Positions 16,959-25,528 of a stretch of 39,031 nt of DNA are shown piece by piece (position 1 is the stretch's first letter; each line of letters opens with the position of its first letter). Both the position numbers and the translations under genes were made by a program. Under the pieces are notes generated by a model that made no database searches, was not told the DNA's origin, and worked only from the letters and a program-made list of their open reading frames with translations. The stretch comes from CAZART01 sp964487555 (GTDB lineage Bacteria > Bacteroidota > Rhodothermia > Rhodothermales > VXPQ01): contig CAZART010000045.1 of NCBI GenBank assembly GCA_964487555.1, positions 1 through 39,031 of the forward strand, read 5' to 3'.

Positions 16959-18839
16959 GTGTCTGACGTATCTGTAGACTCGGAAAGCCTGATCCGCGTG
17001 ATGCCCGAGGCCCTGGCGAACAAAATCGCCGCGGGTGAGGTCGTCCAGCGTCCGGCATCCGCTCTAAAGGAGATGATCGAAAATGCCATCGACGCCGGAG
17101 CGGAGGACGTCGAAGTCATCTTGAAGGGCGCAGGCTCGGAGCTTATCCAGGTGGTCGACGACGGCTCGGGAATGAGCCGTGAGGATGCAAAGGCCTGTTT
17201 TCGGCGCCACGCCACCAGCAAAATTGCGTCCATCGAAGATCTGGAGCGAATTCGCACGCTTGGATTTCGTGGCGAGGCGCTCGCCTCGATCGCGTCGGTG
17301 GCGCAGGTTGAGCTTCGGACGAAACGGCCGACGGATTCCGTCGGGTTCTGCGTGCGGATGGAGGGTGGGGAGATCACGGCGGCCGAACCCTGTGCCACGC
17401 GCGACGGCACGTCCGTGGCGGTGCGAAATCTCTTTTACAATGTCCCCGCTCGTCGGAATTTTCTGAAGACGCCGGCGACCGAACTCCGCCACTGCGTCGA
17501 GACGTTTCAGTTTCTCGCGCTGTCGAACCCGAGCATCGCGTTCGCCCTCCATCATGACGACCTGGAGATGTACCGCGTCGCCTCGGAACGCGAGGGCCCC
17601 TGGATGAACCTGCTCCGCGGCCGTATCCGCACGCTTTACGACGAGGATCTCGCACGTCGGATCGCGCCGGTAGAAGAGCAGACGAGCTACCTCACCGTCC
17701 GCGGATATGTCAGCGAGCCGGAACTGGCGAAGAAGAGCCGTGGCGAACAGTTTCTCTTCGTGAATGGGCGCTACGTGCGCAGTCGTTCACTGGATCACGC
17801 CATCTTTTCAGCCTATCAGGATCTCATCCCGGAGGGTGCCTATCCGTTCTTCGCGCTGTTCCTGACACTCGACCCCTCGCGCGTCGACGTCAACGTGCAT
17901 CCGACCAAGGCCGAGGTCAAGTTCGACGACGATCGCGGAATCTATAACTTCCTGAAGTCCATCGTCCGAAAAGGGCTGGGCTCCGCGCTGATGACGCCTC
18001 AGATTGACGCGTCGAACGGACACTGGTCTGCCGCCGACACGCCGACGTCGTTCCGGGCAGCGTCCCCCGGGGCGGCGGGCTCCTTCCGTGACGTCCCAGG
18101 AAGAGGCGGTGAAGAGTCAGGTCCCATGCACTCATCGGCGGGATACCGGAATTCTCCCAGGATCCCGGGGGATCCTTCAAACACGGATTTCCCCGGCTCT
18201 ATCTCGGAACGTCTTTTCGCGGTTGATGCACGGACGCGGCATCTGGAAGGAGAGGAACGGAGCGGTACCGTGGATGATACGCTGCTCTGGCAGCTCCACG
18301 ATGCCTACATTCTGACGCAGATCCGCTCAGGCCTGATGATCCTCGACCAGAATGCGGTCCACGAACGGATTCTCTATGAGCGCGCGCTGCTCAATATGGA
18401 CAGCGGCCTCGGGCTGTCGCAGCAGCTCCTCTTTCCCGAGACGGTCGAGTTCAGCCTGTCCGACCTAGAGCTGCTGAAGGAGCTTATGCCCGATCTTCGG
18501 GCGCTTGGATTCGACCTGGTAACGTTCAGCGGCCGCTCGGTCGCCGTGCGAGGCGTACCGGCCGACATCCAGTCCGGCGACGAGCGGACCGTTCTCGAAG
18601 ATGTGCTCGCCCAGTACAAGAGCAATCGTGAACGCGTGAAGGTGGGCAGACGAGAGAATCTGGCCAAGAGCATCGCGCGGAGAAGCGCCATCCGCGCCGG
18701 CACGCGGCTCTCGGCGAAGGAGATGCGCTCGCTCATCGATCAACTTTTTGCCTGTGAGATGCCGTACGCCTGTCCTCACGGCCGGCCTACTATCGTCAAG
18801 ATTTCCATCGAGGAGCTTGAAAAGCGGTTTAGCCGTTAG
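16959..18839 (+). CDS. mutL: DNA mismatch repair protein MutL
   Basis: 626 aa from the GTG at 16959, chosen because it leaves a short leader before IRVMPEALANKIAAGEV; a TTG at 16929 would add ten residues. The GHKL ATPase motifs are complete: EMIENAIDAGA, DDGSGM, RHATSKI, GFRGEALASI and GTSVAVRNLFYNVPARRNFLK. A Gly/Ser/Pro-rich linker follows (about residues 350-430). The C-terminal dimerisation/endonuclease domain has DQNAVHERILYE (463-474), where the usual motif has His at the Asn465 position, and keeps CPHGRP near the end. It couples MutS mismatch recognition to strand removal. It heads mutL-tilS-hpt with short gaps. Confidence 0.95.
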   Translation: MSDVSVDSESLIRVMPEALANKIAAGEVVQRPASALKEMIENAIDAGAEDVEVILKGAGSELIQVVDDGSGMSREDAKACFRRHATSKIASIEDLERIRTLGFRGEALASIASVAQVELRTKRPTDSVGFCVRMEGGEITAAEPCATRDGTSVAVRNLFYNVPARRNFLKTPATELRHCVETFQFLALSNPSIAFALHHDDLEMYRVASEREGPWMNLLRGRIRTLYDEDLARRIAPVEEQTSYLTVRGYVSEPELAKKSRGEQFLFVNGRYVRSRSLDHAIFSAYQDLIPEGAYPFFALFLTLDPSRVDVNVHPTKAEVKFDDDRGIYNFLKSIVRKGLGSALMTPQIDASNGHWSAADTPTSFRAASPGAAGSFRDVPGRGGEESGPMHSSAGYRNSPRIPGDPSNTDFPGSISERLFAVDARTRHLEGEERSGTVDDTLLWQLHDAYILTQIRSGLMILDQNAVHERILYERALLNMDSGLGLSQQLLFPETVEFSLSDLELLKELMPDLRALGFDLVTFSGRSVAVRGVPADIQSGDERTVLEDVLAQYKSNRERVKVGRRENLAKSIARRSAIRAGTRLSAKEMRSLIDQLFACEMPYACPHGRPTIVKISIEELEKRFSR

Positions 18840-18857
18840 ATCCGATCCTTTCTTCCT

Positions 18858-20345
18858 ATGCGCCGCCATCTCGAAACCGTTCGGGCGTTCATCAGCGGCG
18901 AAGAGCTGATCGATGCCGGTTCGGCGGTCCTCGTCGGACTGAGCGGGGGCGTCGATTCGGTCGTGCTCGTGGAGATGCTTCAGCGGCTCGGATTCGACGT
19001 GAGGGCCCTTCACGTCAACTATGGTCTTCGCAACGCCGCTTCGGACGAAGATGAACACTTCGTGCGGTCATTCTGTACGCGGCTCGCCATCGGTCTGCAG
19101 GTCGAACACGTCGATACGCGCTCCATAGCCGAGGAGCGGGGCACATCGGTGCAGGAGGCGGCGCGGGACCTGCGCTACGAGGCTTTCGACCGATCGGCGG
19201 GAGAGGCGGCGATTCCGCGCGTGGCCGTCGGGCACCACCGCGACGACCAGGCGGAGACGGTACTCTTACATCTCTTCCGCGGATCGGGACCCGAAGGGCT
19301 GGCCGGTATGCCGGCGCGCCGGCCGCTTCGCACGGGCTCCGGCGTTCACCTCATTCGACCGTTGCTCTGCCTCCGCCGCGGCGAGATCGAAGCCTATGCC
19401 GCGAGCCGCAGCCTGGCCTGGCGGGAAGATGCGACGAATCTGAAGACGACCTATCGGCGTGGGGCGATCCGGACGCGGATTTTTCCGCTTATCGAGGAGC
19501 ATTTCGGCGCCGCCGCAACCGATAACATCGTGCGAAGCGCCGAGTTGATGCGCGCTTACGTAGAAAGCGGACTCTCCGACGACGTGCGCGAGGCATTTTC
19601 GGCGGCATCCGAGGCGAAGCCGTCGTGGAGGCAAGACCCAGAGGTGCTGGGGCAACTGGATCTTTCCGTGCTGCGGGCGCTTAATCCCGCCTTACGGGGG
19701 CGGATCGTCCTGGAGGCCATCCGGCGGTGGCTACCTGCACTCGGGGCCACACGTCGCACCGTCGAGGAGATCGAAGCGCTCATGGAGGTGCAGCCTGGAC
19801 GCCGACTCGTCCATCCCACAGGCATCGTGTGGCGAGAGCGCGAACGGCTGTTGTTCGTGGCCGGTACCGAGGGTGCCGACCGGATATCCGAAGAAGGCGC
19901 GACCCACCCCGCGGACAGTGCCGATCAGCTTTCGGATGGCGGTGTGATGGTTCTGAGCGCGACGGAGCCTGCCAGGACGCCGGTCGGAGTCGTCGACTTG
20001 AAGATGGACGTGAAGGTGCCTTCCGAGTTGTCGAACGGCTCGCGGAATGAGGAGTACGTCGACGCGGAGCGCCTGGGTGATTCCCTGATTGTGCGCCGGT
20101 GGGCGCCGGGTGACCGCTTCATCCCGCTGGGCATGGACCGGCCAAAGAAAATCAGCGATTTTCTGACGGATGAGAAGGTCCCGCCGCACCGCAGAGAGAA
20201 AGTACTGGTCGTGCTGGCCGGTGAGGAAATCGTGTGGGTGGTAGGCCACCGCATCTCCAATTCCCTCCGAGTTCGTCCGAACACGAAGCGCGTGGCCCGG
20301 TTTCGATTCCGCCCTGTCGAAAACACTTCAACAACGTCGGCGTAA
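18858..20345 (+). CDS. tilS: tRNA(Ile)-lysidine synthase
   Basis: 495 aa. It converts C34 of tRNA-Ile(CAU) to lysidine so that AUA is read as Ile. The N-terminal PP-loop is intact: VLVGLSGGVDSVVL (residues about 24-37), then HVNYGLR and the downstream GHHRDDQAETVLLHLFRGSG and WREDATN motifs of the TilS family. The C-terminal part contains the TilS C domain (VRRWAPGDRFIPLGM, KKISDFLTDEKVPPHRR, VWVVGHRI). Length is typical of full-length forms. It starts 18 nt after mutL. Confidence 0.95.
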   Translation: MRRHLETVRAFISGEELIDAGSAVLVGLSGGVDSVVLVEMLQRLGFDVRALHVNYGLRNAASDEDEHFVRSFCTRLAIGLQVEHVDTRSIAEERGTSVQEAARDLRYEAFDRSAGEAAIPRVAVGHHRDDQAETVLLHLFRGSGPEGLAGMPARRPLRTGSGVHLIRPLLCLRRGEIEAYAASRSLAWREDATNLKTTYRRGAIRTRIFPLIEEHFGAAATDNIVRSAELMRAYVESGLSDDVREAFSAASEAKPSWRQDPEVLGQLDLSVLRALNPALRGRIVLEAIRRWLPALGATRRTVEEIEALMEVQPGRRLVHPTGIVWRERERLLFVAGTEGADRISEEGATHPADSADQLSDGGVMVLSATEPARTPVGVVDLKMDVKVPSELSNGSRNEEYVDAERLGDSLIVRRWAPGDRFIPLGMDRPKKISDFLTDEKVPPHRREKVLVVLAGEEIVWVVGHRISNSLRVRPNTKRVARFRFRPVENTSTTSA

Positions 20346-20397
20346 GTACCGCTCGTTTGCATTCCGTCCTCCCTTCCTTCCTCAAGCAGATCGGCCG

Positions 20398-20976
20398 ATG
20401 TCCGTTTCGGATTCCGTTGCCCAGCAAGATCGCACCGTGATATGCCGCGGCGAACGCTTTCGCGTATACCTCGACCGGGAGACGATCCAAAAACGCGTAG
20501 CGGAGATCGGACGGCAGATCTCCGCCGAGTATGAGGGGGAGGTGCCGATTCTGATCGGTGTGCTGAATGGGTCGTTCATGTTTTTGGCGGATCTCATGCG
20601 CGAGATCAGCATCGACTGCGAGGTCGATTTCTGGAAGCTGTCGTCCTACGGCGTCGCAAAGGTCTCGAGCGGCCAGGTACGCGAGCTCAAGAAGGTCGAC
20701 GCCGATCTCCACGGCCGCCACGTGATTATCGTGGAAGACATCGTGGATACGGGTCTATCGATGGACTATATCCTCAAGCGCATCCGCGACGAGTATGAGC
20801 CGTCCTCCATGCGCGTAGTCACGCTGCTGCACAAGGAAGAGGCGACCGAAGTTGAGGTTACGCTAGATTATGTGGGATTTCGAATCCCAAATCGGTTTGT
20901 GATCGGCTACGGCCTCGATTACGGGCAACTCGCCCGCAATCTTCCCGAGATCTATATCATGGACAATCGCGCGTGA
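20398..20976 (+). CDS. hpt: Hypoxanthine phosphoribosyltransferase
   Basis: 192 aa purine salvage enzyme making IMP (and usually GMP) from the base and PRPP. The PRPP loop is HVIIVEDIVDTGLSMDYI; the N-terminal LIGVLNGSFMFLADLMR and the flexible-loop KLSSYG are also present, as is the purine-contact region FVIGYGLDYGQLARNLPEIY. tilS followed by hpt is a common order in Bacteroidota and relatives. ftsH, which often follows, is absent here; a hairpin lies directly after the stop. Confidence 0.95.
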   Translation: MSVSDSVAQQDRTVICRGERFRVYLDRETIQKRVAEIGRQISAEYEGEVPILIGVLNGSFMFLADLMREISIDCEVDFWKLSSYGVAKVSSGQVRELKKVDADLHGRHVIIVEDIVDTGLSMDYILKRIRDEYEPSSMRVVTLLHKEEATEVEVTLDYVGFRIPNRFVIGYGLDYGQLARNLPEIYIMDNRA

Positions 20977-20997
20977 ACATGGCCGGAGGTGCCATGT
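20977..20997 (+). terminator. Hairpin directly after hpt
   Basis: ACATGGC (20977-20983) and GCCATGT (20991-20997) form a perfect 7-bp stem with a 7-nt loop starting at the base after the hpt stop codon. No U-run follows. It may terminate or protect the mutL-tilS-hpt message. A second imperfect inverted repeat lies at 21005-21014/21028-21037. Confidence 0.4.
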
Positions 20998-21158
20998 GGC
21001 GACAATCAACGGATTCGGACGCCGGCGATCGGTTGATGTAGGACCAACGACCACGGACCTGTAGGTCACCACCGACGTCCCCATCAGTGCTGCACCGATA
21101 CCTGAGGTCGCCGCTCTCCCCGATATTGGATTTGACCCCACGCCACGAGGGACGAATC

Positions 21159-21278
21159 ATGCATGACTTTACGGTTCGGGATATGAAACGGTATCGGATA
21201 CGGACGATCGCAGCGTTTACGATGGCCACCGGAGCTGCGGCCCTTGCATCCATGGTCTATCTATTGGGCCTCGTCTAG
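21159..21278 (+). CDS. Possible 39-aa single-pass membrane peptide
   Basis: The ATG at 21159 has a good ribosome binding site (GAGGGA, 21147-21152, 6-nt spacer). The peptide has a basic start (VRDMKRYRIRTI) and one transmembrane stretch (TMATGAAALASMVYLLGLV). Its 3' end overlaps the end of the convergent deacetylase gene by 18 bp. The frame is open further upstream to 21087, but that part looks non-coding. No family recognised. Confidence 0.45.
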   Translation: MHDFTVRDMKRYRIRTIAAFTMATGAAALASMVYLLGLV

Positions 21279-22340
21279 AAGCGATGAGGCGACATCTACG
21301 AGATAGTTCTTGATGTCGGTGTCCTCATCCGGTGCGACTCCGATCGGGTCGTCGACGTCGGCCTCGATGTCGTGGAGTACATCCAGCGTCGCATGCACCG
21401 AGTGAGCCAGCGCATCGAGATGATATCCGCCCTCCAGCGTGCTTACGATCCGGCCGTCACACGACTCGTTCGCCCAGCCCCTCAATTCCCGCATGATGTC
21501 GGCAAAACCGCGCGTAGAAACGTGCATCCCGCCGAGCAGATCCTTCCAGTGCGCGTCATATCCTGACGATAGAAAAATGATCTCAGGACGGAAGCGCCGG
21601 GCAACGGGACGAAGGATTTCTCGAAAGACGCGCCCATAGCCGGCATCTCCCGTCCCTCTGGGTAGGGGGATATTGATGGTCGATCCTTCAGCCTGTCCCG
21701 TCCCGCGTTCGTGAGCAGCGCCCGTACCCGGATAGAACGGCGCCTGGTGGACGCTCATGTACATCACAGATGGGTCGTCATAGAAGACGTCCTGCGTCCC
21801 GTTGCCGTGGTGTACGTCAAAATCGACGATTAACACCCGGCCGAGGCCGGCCACGCGCTGGGCCCACCGGGCGGCTATGGCGACGTTGGAGAAGAGGCAG
21901 AATCCCATCGAGTGATCGGGTGTTGCGTGGTGGCCCGGCGGCCGGACCGCAGCGAATCCGGACGCCGTCTTTCCATCGAGCACGGCCTTCGTTACGGCCA
22001 GCAGAGCACCAACGGCGTCCAAGGCGGCACGGACACTGCTTTTGGTGATGTAGGTGTCGGGGTCGAGACGATCGAAGCCGCGTTCACCCGCGCCGACGAC
22101 GAAACGGACGTGCTCTTCCGTATGAACGAGATGGACGAGTTCGAGGGGTGCACGATCGTAGTCGACGGGGAGCAAATGCGGGCGGATAGATGCCCCTTCA
22201 AGGCGTTGCAGGACGGCTCTGAGTCGCTCAGGGCGCTCGACGTGGTGCGGCGCGCGGTGATTTTCGTGGCTCTCATTCCAGGCGAAGGCGATCGGCATGA
22301 TGCGTCGTACGCCGAATTGCCCGGGCCCGTTTCGAGGCAT
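21261..22340 (-). CDS. Histone deacetylase-family (AcuC-like) hydrolase
   Basis: 359 aa from the outermost start; an internal Met at 22298 (MPIAFAWNESH) gives 345 aa and fits the family start better. The zinc hydrolase core is complete: RPPGHHAT (the paired His), DFDVHHGNGTQ (Asp and His zinc ligands), SVHQAPFYPGTG, SSGYDAHWKDLLGG (third ligand Asp) and LEGGYHLDALA. Bacterial members deacetylate polyamines, acetoin-pathway proteins or other acetyl-amide substrates; which one applies cannot be told. It is downstream of the HD hydrolase gene on the same strand and probably cotranscribed. Confidence 0.9.
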   Translation of the reverse strand: MPRNGPGQFGVRRIMPIAFAWNESHENHRAPHHVERPERLRAVLQRLEGASIRPHLLPVDYDRAPLELVHLVHTEEHVRFVVGAGERGFDRLDPDTYITKSSVRAALDAVGALLAVTKAVLDGKTASGFAAVRPPGHHATPDHSMGFCLFSNVAIAARWAQRVAGLGRVLIVDFDVHHGNGTQDVFYDDPSVMYMSVHQAPFYPGTGAAHERGTGQAEGSTINIPLPRGTGDAGYGRVFREILRPVARRFRPEIIFLSSGYDAHWKDLLGGMHVSTRGFADIMRELRGWANESCDGRIVSTLEGGYHLDALAHSVHATLDVLHDIEADVDDPIGVAPDEDTDIKNYLVDVASSLLDEAQ

Positions 22341-22355
22341 CGCGCGAGCGCGATT

Positions 22356-23666
22356 CTACATCGACTCCGCCGCGTCCATTTCGAGCTCGGGGCTCAGCTC
22401 TTTCGGATAGCAGATATACGGCTTGACGACGGACTTGCTCAGGGCCGACACGGCGGCCGTATCTGCGGTCTCAGAGAGCTCGTGCACCCGTCCGCCGCGG
22501 TCTACGACCAGAATGGAATCCTCCAGTGTCTCGTAAGCGGCGTGCGAGGTGTCGTCGTGCGCCAGGTAAAAGAGAGCGTCTCTCAAAGCGGTGTTCCGGG
22601 AACTGATTCCTTCGGCCACCAGCCAATCCGCGATCTGCCGGCACCACGCACTGAGACGGTTCTCACCGGGAGGCTCCTGCAGGAACGTGACTCGGAAGAA
22701 GTCGCGGTTAATAAAGCGGCGACATAGATCCGCCAGAACGGGGTCGGAGCTCCGCATGCATTCTTTGAGGCTGTAAAGAACGTCGGCATCATCCAGCCGG
22801 CAAAACATCTCGCGCACGTCTTCTCGTTGGATGTCACGAACGCTCAGCTGATGCATGAGAAAGAATAGGAGAGCGGGCGAGCATAGGGCATCGGCATCGG
22901 AGGCGTGGGTGTGAAGCAGCTGCCGAAGTCTTCGAAAAATGGCCCGGAGGAGATGGTCGCCCGCGAGCACCGTCTTGTGGAGGTAAACCTGCCAGTACAT
23001 CAGCCGGCGCGAAATAATATAGTTCTCGATGGCATAAATGCCTTTCGACTCGATGACGATGTTGGAGTTGCGGCCGCCGTCCGACGGCTGAACGCGCATC
23101 GTTTTAATGATCCGCTGTACGCCTACCTCGCCTTCTACGACGCCGGTATAGAAGGAGTCGCGGCGAAGGTAATCGAGGCGGTCCATGTCGAGCTGGCTGG
23201 ATACGAGCTGATGAAAAAAGGGCCGCTCGTAGGTGCCGTCGAAGATCTTGACTGCTAGCTCGAGTGCGCCGCCGAAACGTTCGTTGAGCTGGACGATGAG
23301 CACGCGGCTCATATCTTCGTGGTTGAAATCGGCGATGAAGTCGTGCTCGAGCGTATGCGAGAAAGGGCCGTGTCCGACGTCGTGGAGGAGGGCGGCGGCT
23401 AGCGCGGCGGTGGATTCATCGGTATTGACGGGCGTGCCCTTCTCTACGAGATTCGAGAGCGCGTCCTGCATCAAGGCCATCGCACCGAGGGCGTGGCCGA
23501 ACCGCGTATGCTCGGCGCCGGGGAAGACCAGGTGGCCGATCCCGAGCTGGCGGATGCGCCGGAGCCGCTGCACCTCCGGCGTCTGAATCAGGTCCATGAT
23601 CAGGTTTTTCGGCACCGAGATAAATCCGTGGACCGGATCGGAGAATATTTTGAATCGGCTGGTCAC
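22356..23666 (-). CDS. HD-domain phosphohydrolase (dGTPase/SAMHD1-like group)
   Basis: 436 aa. The opening FSDPVHGFISVPK, then PEVQRLRRIRQLGIGHLVFPGAEHTRFGHALGA, and AALLHDVGHGPFSH (the HD pair) are characteristic of the COG1078 group. Later metal/phosphate-site cues include HEDMSR and SSQLDMDRLDYLRRDS. Members hydrolyse nucleotides, often dNTPs, but specificity varies and is not readable here. A C-terminal stretch of about 130 residues lies beyond the HD core. Its start lies divergent from the polysaccharide-deacetylase-like gene with about 125 bp between. Confidence 0.88.
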   Translation of the reverse strand: MTSRFKIFSDPVHGFISVPKNLIMDLIQTPEVQRLRRIRQLGIGHLVFPGAEHTRFGHALGAMALMQDALSNLVEKGTPVNTDESTAALAAALLHDVGHGPFSHTLEHDFIADFNHEDMSRVLIVQLNERFGGALELAVKIFDGTYERPFFHQLVSSQLDMDRLDYLRRDSFYTGVVEGEVGVQRIIKTMRVQPSDGGRNSNIVIESKGIYAIENYIISRRLMYWQVYLHKTVLAGDHLLRAIFRRLRQLLHTHASDADALCSPALLFFLMHQLSVRDIQREDVREMFCRLDDADVLYSLKECMRSSDPVLADLCRRFINRDFFRVTFLQEPPGENRLSAWCRQIADWLVAEGISSRNTALRDALFYLAHDDTSHAAYETLEDSILVVDRGGRVHELSETADTAAVSALSKSVVKPYICYPKELSPELEMDAAESM

Positions 23667-23792
23667 GATCTCTAAAATACGGCTTTTCGATCCGGACGCA
23701 CGCGGCTATCGAGATACGGTGGGTGAGAACGCGTATCGTATGCCGACGACGCCACTATCTTGCCCGCCTCGGAGCTGCCCGCATAATCTTTT

Positions 23793-25268
23793 TTGAATGC
23801 CGTGTCCATCGTTACTCCTGGAAGGAAGATCGCCTGCCGAATAAGCGTGCCTGAAGGCTACGCCGGGAAGGCGCGCTACGCCCTCGGGGCGCTGTTGGCG
23901 CCGCTGGGGCTCGAACCGGCATTTGAAGGTGAGCCGCGGATCATTTACGGTGCGGCTTCGTCGGGCGCCACCCCTATGAGGTCGGTCGTGGATTCGAGTG
24001 ACGGGCTTCATGGGGACGATGATGGCCTCACTCGGAAGGCGGGGCGGATCGTTCGGCTGAGCTTTTCGCCGGCGGCGCCTGAATTTTTTCGCGAGCGACG
24101 ACCGCTGACCTCGTCGGAGGCGTCCTCGTTTATTTTCGAAGGCGAATCGTGGCCCGTTGCCTTTCGCGATGAACAGGGGGCTCCCGATCTGGTTGCCTCC
24201 GCGTTCCTGTATCTCAGCGGATGGCATGAAGCGGCCGCGCCGGAGCGAGACGAGCACGGCCGAGTGTCGTTTGAGGCCACGCTTCCGGGCACGCTCGGCG
24301 CGGCGAGCCGCCCTGTCGTGGACGCATATCGGCGCGCCCTGGCCTCGCAGCTTGCGCTCGCCGGAATCGATTTGCGGCCACGACGATGGCGCGGAAAAGC
24401 GTGGGCACTCTGCCCGACGCACGACGTCGACTATCTCCGAAAGTGGCGGCCCGGGATCGTATATCGGGAGCTCGTCCAATACTTGCTGCTGAACCAACGG
24501 CGCGAGCCGGCGTCGCGGCGGATCGGCCGGTTTAGGGCCGTTCTTCGCCAGATTGCAGGCGGTGATCCGTACCGGAAGGCCTTCAGGCGCATGATTGACG
24601 AAGTCGTGCACCGGGGAGGCACGGCGACCTATTTCGTTAAGGCGGGAGCTTCCGATCCGCACGACGTGCCATATTCGCTCACCGGGCGATTCATGCGGCG
24701 TCAGTTCGTCGAACTGCGGAACCGAGCCTTCGAGATCGCACTGCACCCGAGTTACCGCGCCGTTGAGGACGAAGATAGAATTCGCCGCGAACGAGATGCG
24801 CTGGGGAAGGCATCCTCGTCGCAGTCCGTCTCCGTCCGCCAGCACTATCTCCGCTTCGATCCTGTTCGGACCCCGCGTATGCACGCGGACGCCGGCTTCG
24901 AGATCGACAGTACCATCGGATTCGCGGACCGTCCGGGATATCGCCGCGGCACATGCTTGCCGTATCGGCTGTATGACCTGGAAAACGACCGAGCACTGGA
25001 CGTTTGGGAGATGCCGCTCATCATCATGGAGTCGGCGCTATTCAACAGGCAGGGACTGTCTGCCGATGAGGCAGTCGATACTACGCGAAGCGCGCTGGCG
25101 ACGTGCCGGCGCTTCGGGGGGGCGTGCGTCGTCCTCTGGCACAACACGTTATGGGATGAAGTCGACTGTTCGGGTTGGGGTGAGCATTTCACGCAGACGC
25201 TCGACGCGGCCATGCGGGACGACGCGCTCATCGCCTCGCTCGCATCAGCGCTCGAAGGGTGGCAGTAG
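23793..25268 (+). CDS. Polysaccharide deacetylase-like protein (DUF7033-type N-terminus)
   Basis: About 490 aa; TTG at 23793 or GTG at 23802 are both possible starts. The N-terminal 190 residues carry a conserved-looking region (RYALGALLAPLGLEPAF, IIYG, SAFLYLSGWHE) seen before NodB-like domains in Bacteroidota. The C-terminal half is a carbohydrate-esterase-4-like barrel: CPTHDVDYLRKW supplies the His-Asp metal/catalytic residues, ATYFVKAGASD follows, ALHPSYR gives the second motif, and FEIDSTIGFADRPGYRRGTCLPY the next. VVLWHNTLWDE near the end is the last conserved His motif. It likely removes acetyl groups from a cell-surface or exopolysaccharide sugar. No signal peptide is seen, so it may act in the cytoplasm or on a lipid-linked precursor. 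Confidence 0.8.
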   Translation: MNAVSIVTPGRKIACRISVPEGYAGKARYALGALLAPLGLEPAFEGEPRIIYGAASSGATPMRSVVDSSDGLHGDDDGLTRKAGRIVRLSFSPAAPEFFRERRPLTSSEASSFIFEGESWPVAFRDEQGAPDLVASAFLYLSGWHEAAAPERDEHGRVSFEATLPGTLGAASRPVVDAYRRALASQLALAGIDLRPRRWRGKAWALCPTHDVDYLRKWRPGIVYRELVQYLLLNQRREPASRRIGRFRAVLRQIAGGDPYRKAFRRMIDEVVHRGGTATYFVKAGASDPHDVPYSLTGRFMRRQFVELRNRAFEIALHPSYRAVEDEDRIRRERDALGKASSSQSVSVRQHYLRFDPVRTPRMHADAGFEIDSTIGFADRPGYRRGTCLPYRLYDLENDRALDVWEMPLIIMESALFNRQGLSADEAVDTTRSALATCRRFGGACVVLWHNTLWDEVDCSGWGEHFTQTLDAAMRDDALIASLASALEGWQ

Positions 25269-25312
25269 ATGGGCACCCAGCGCAAGCCGCGCCGGATCGC
25301 GAGCTGTTCCGA

Positions 25313-25514
25313 TGCGGCCCGGGGGCGAGGCGCTTGCGGCCCGGGGGCGNNNNNNNNNNNNNNNNNNNNNNNNNNNNNNNNNNNNNNNNNNNNNNNNNNN
25401 NNNNNNNNNNNNNNNNNNNNNNNNNNNNNNNNNNNNNNNNNNNNNNNNNTGCGGCCCGGGGGCGAGGCGCTTGCGGCCCGGGGGCGGGCGCTTGCGGCCC
25501 GGGGGCGAGGCGCT
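25313..25514. repeat. GC-rich 22-bp tandem repeat containing the assembly gap
   Basis: Units of the form TGCGGCCC-GGGGGCGAGGCGCT occur at 25313-25334, from 25335 into the gap, and after it at 25450-25471, 25472-25492 (one base shorter) and 25493-25514. At least five copies are visible; the true number is hidden. The array fills the space between the convergent deacetylase-like and lipase genes, ending 14 nt before the lipase stop. No gene is seen in 25269-25528. Confidence 0.95.
25350..25449. other. Assembly gap of 100 N
   Basis: Exactly 100 undetermined bases, a common placeholder length, with the same 22-bp repeat on both sides. The real sequence is probably more repeat copies of unknown number. 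Confidence 0.97.
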
Positions 25515-25528
25515 TCACGCCGTATCCT

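Noticed and set aside
20874..20895. Palindrome GGGATTTCGAATCCC inside hpt
   Set aside because: It lies within a conserved coding stretch and is readily explained by codon choice.
21912..22727. 271-codon plus-strand frame opposite the deacetylase and HD genes
   Set aside because: Both minus-strand genes show complete catalytic motifs; the plus frame has none.
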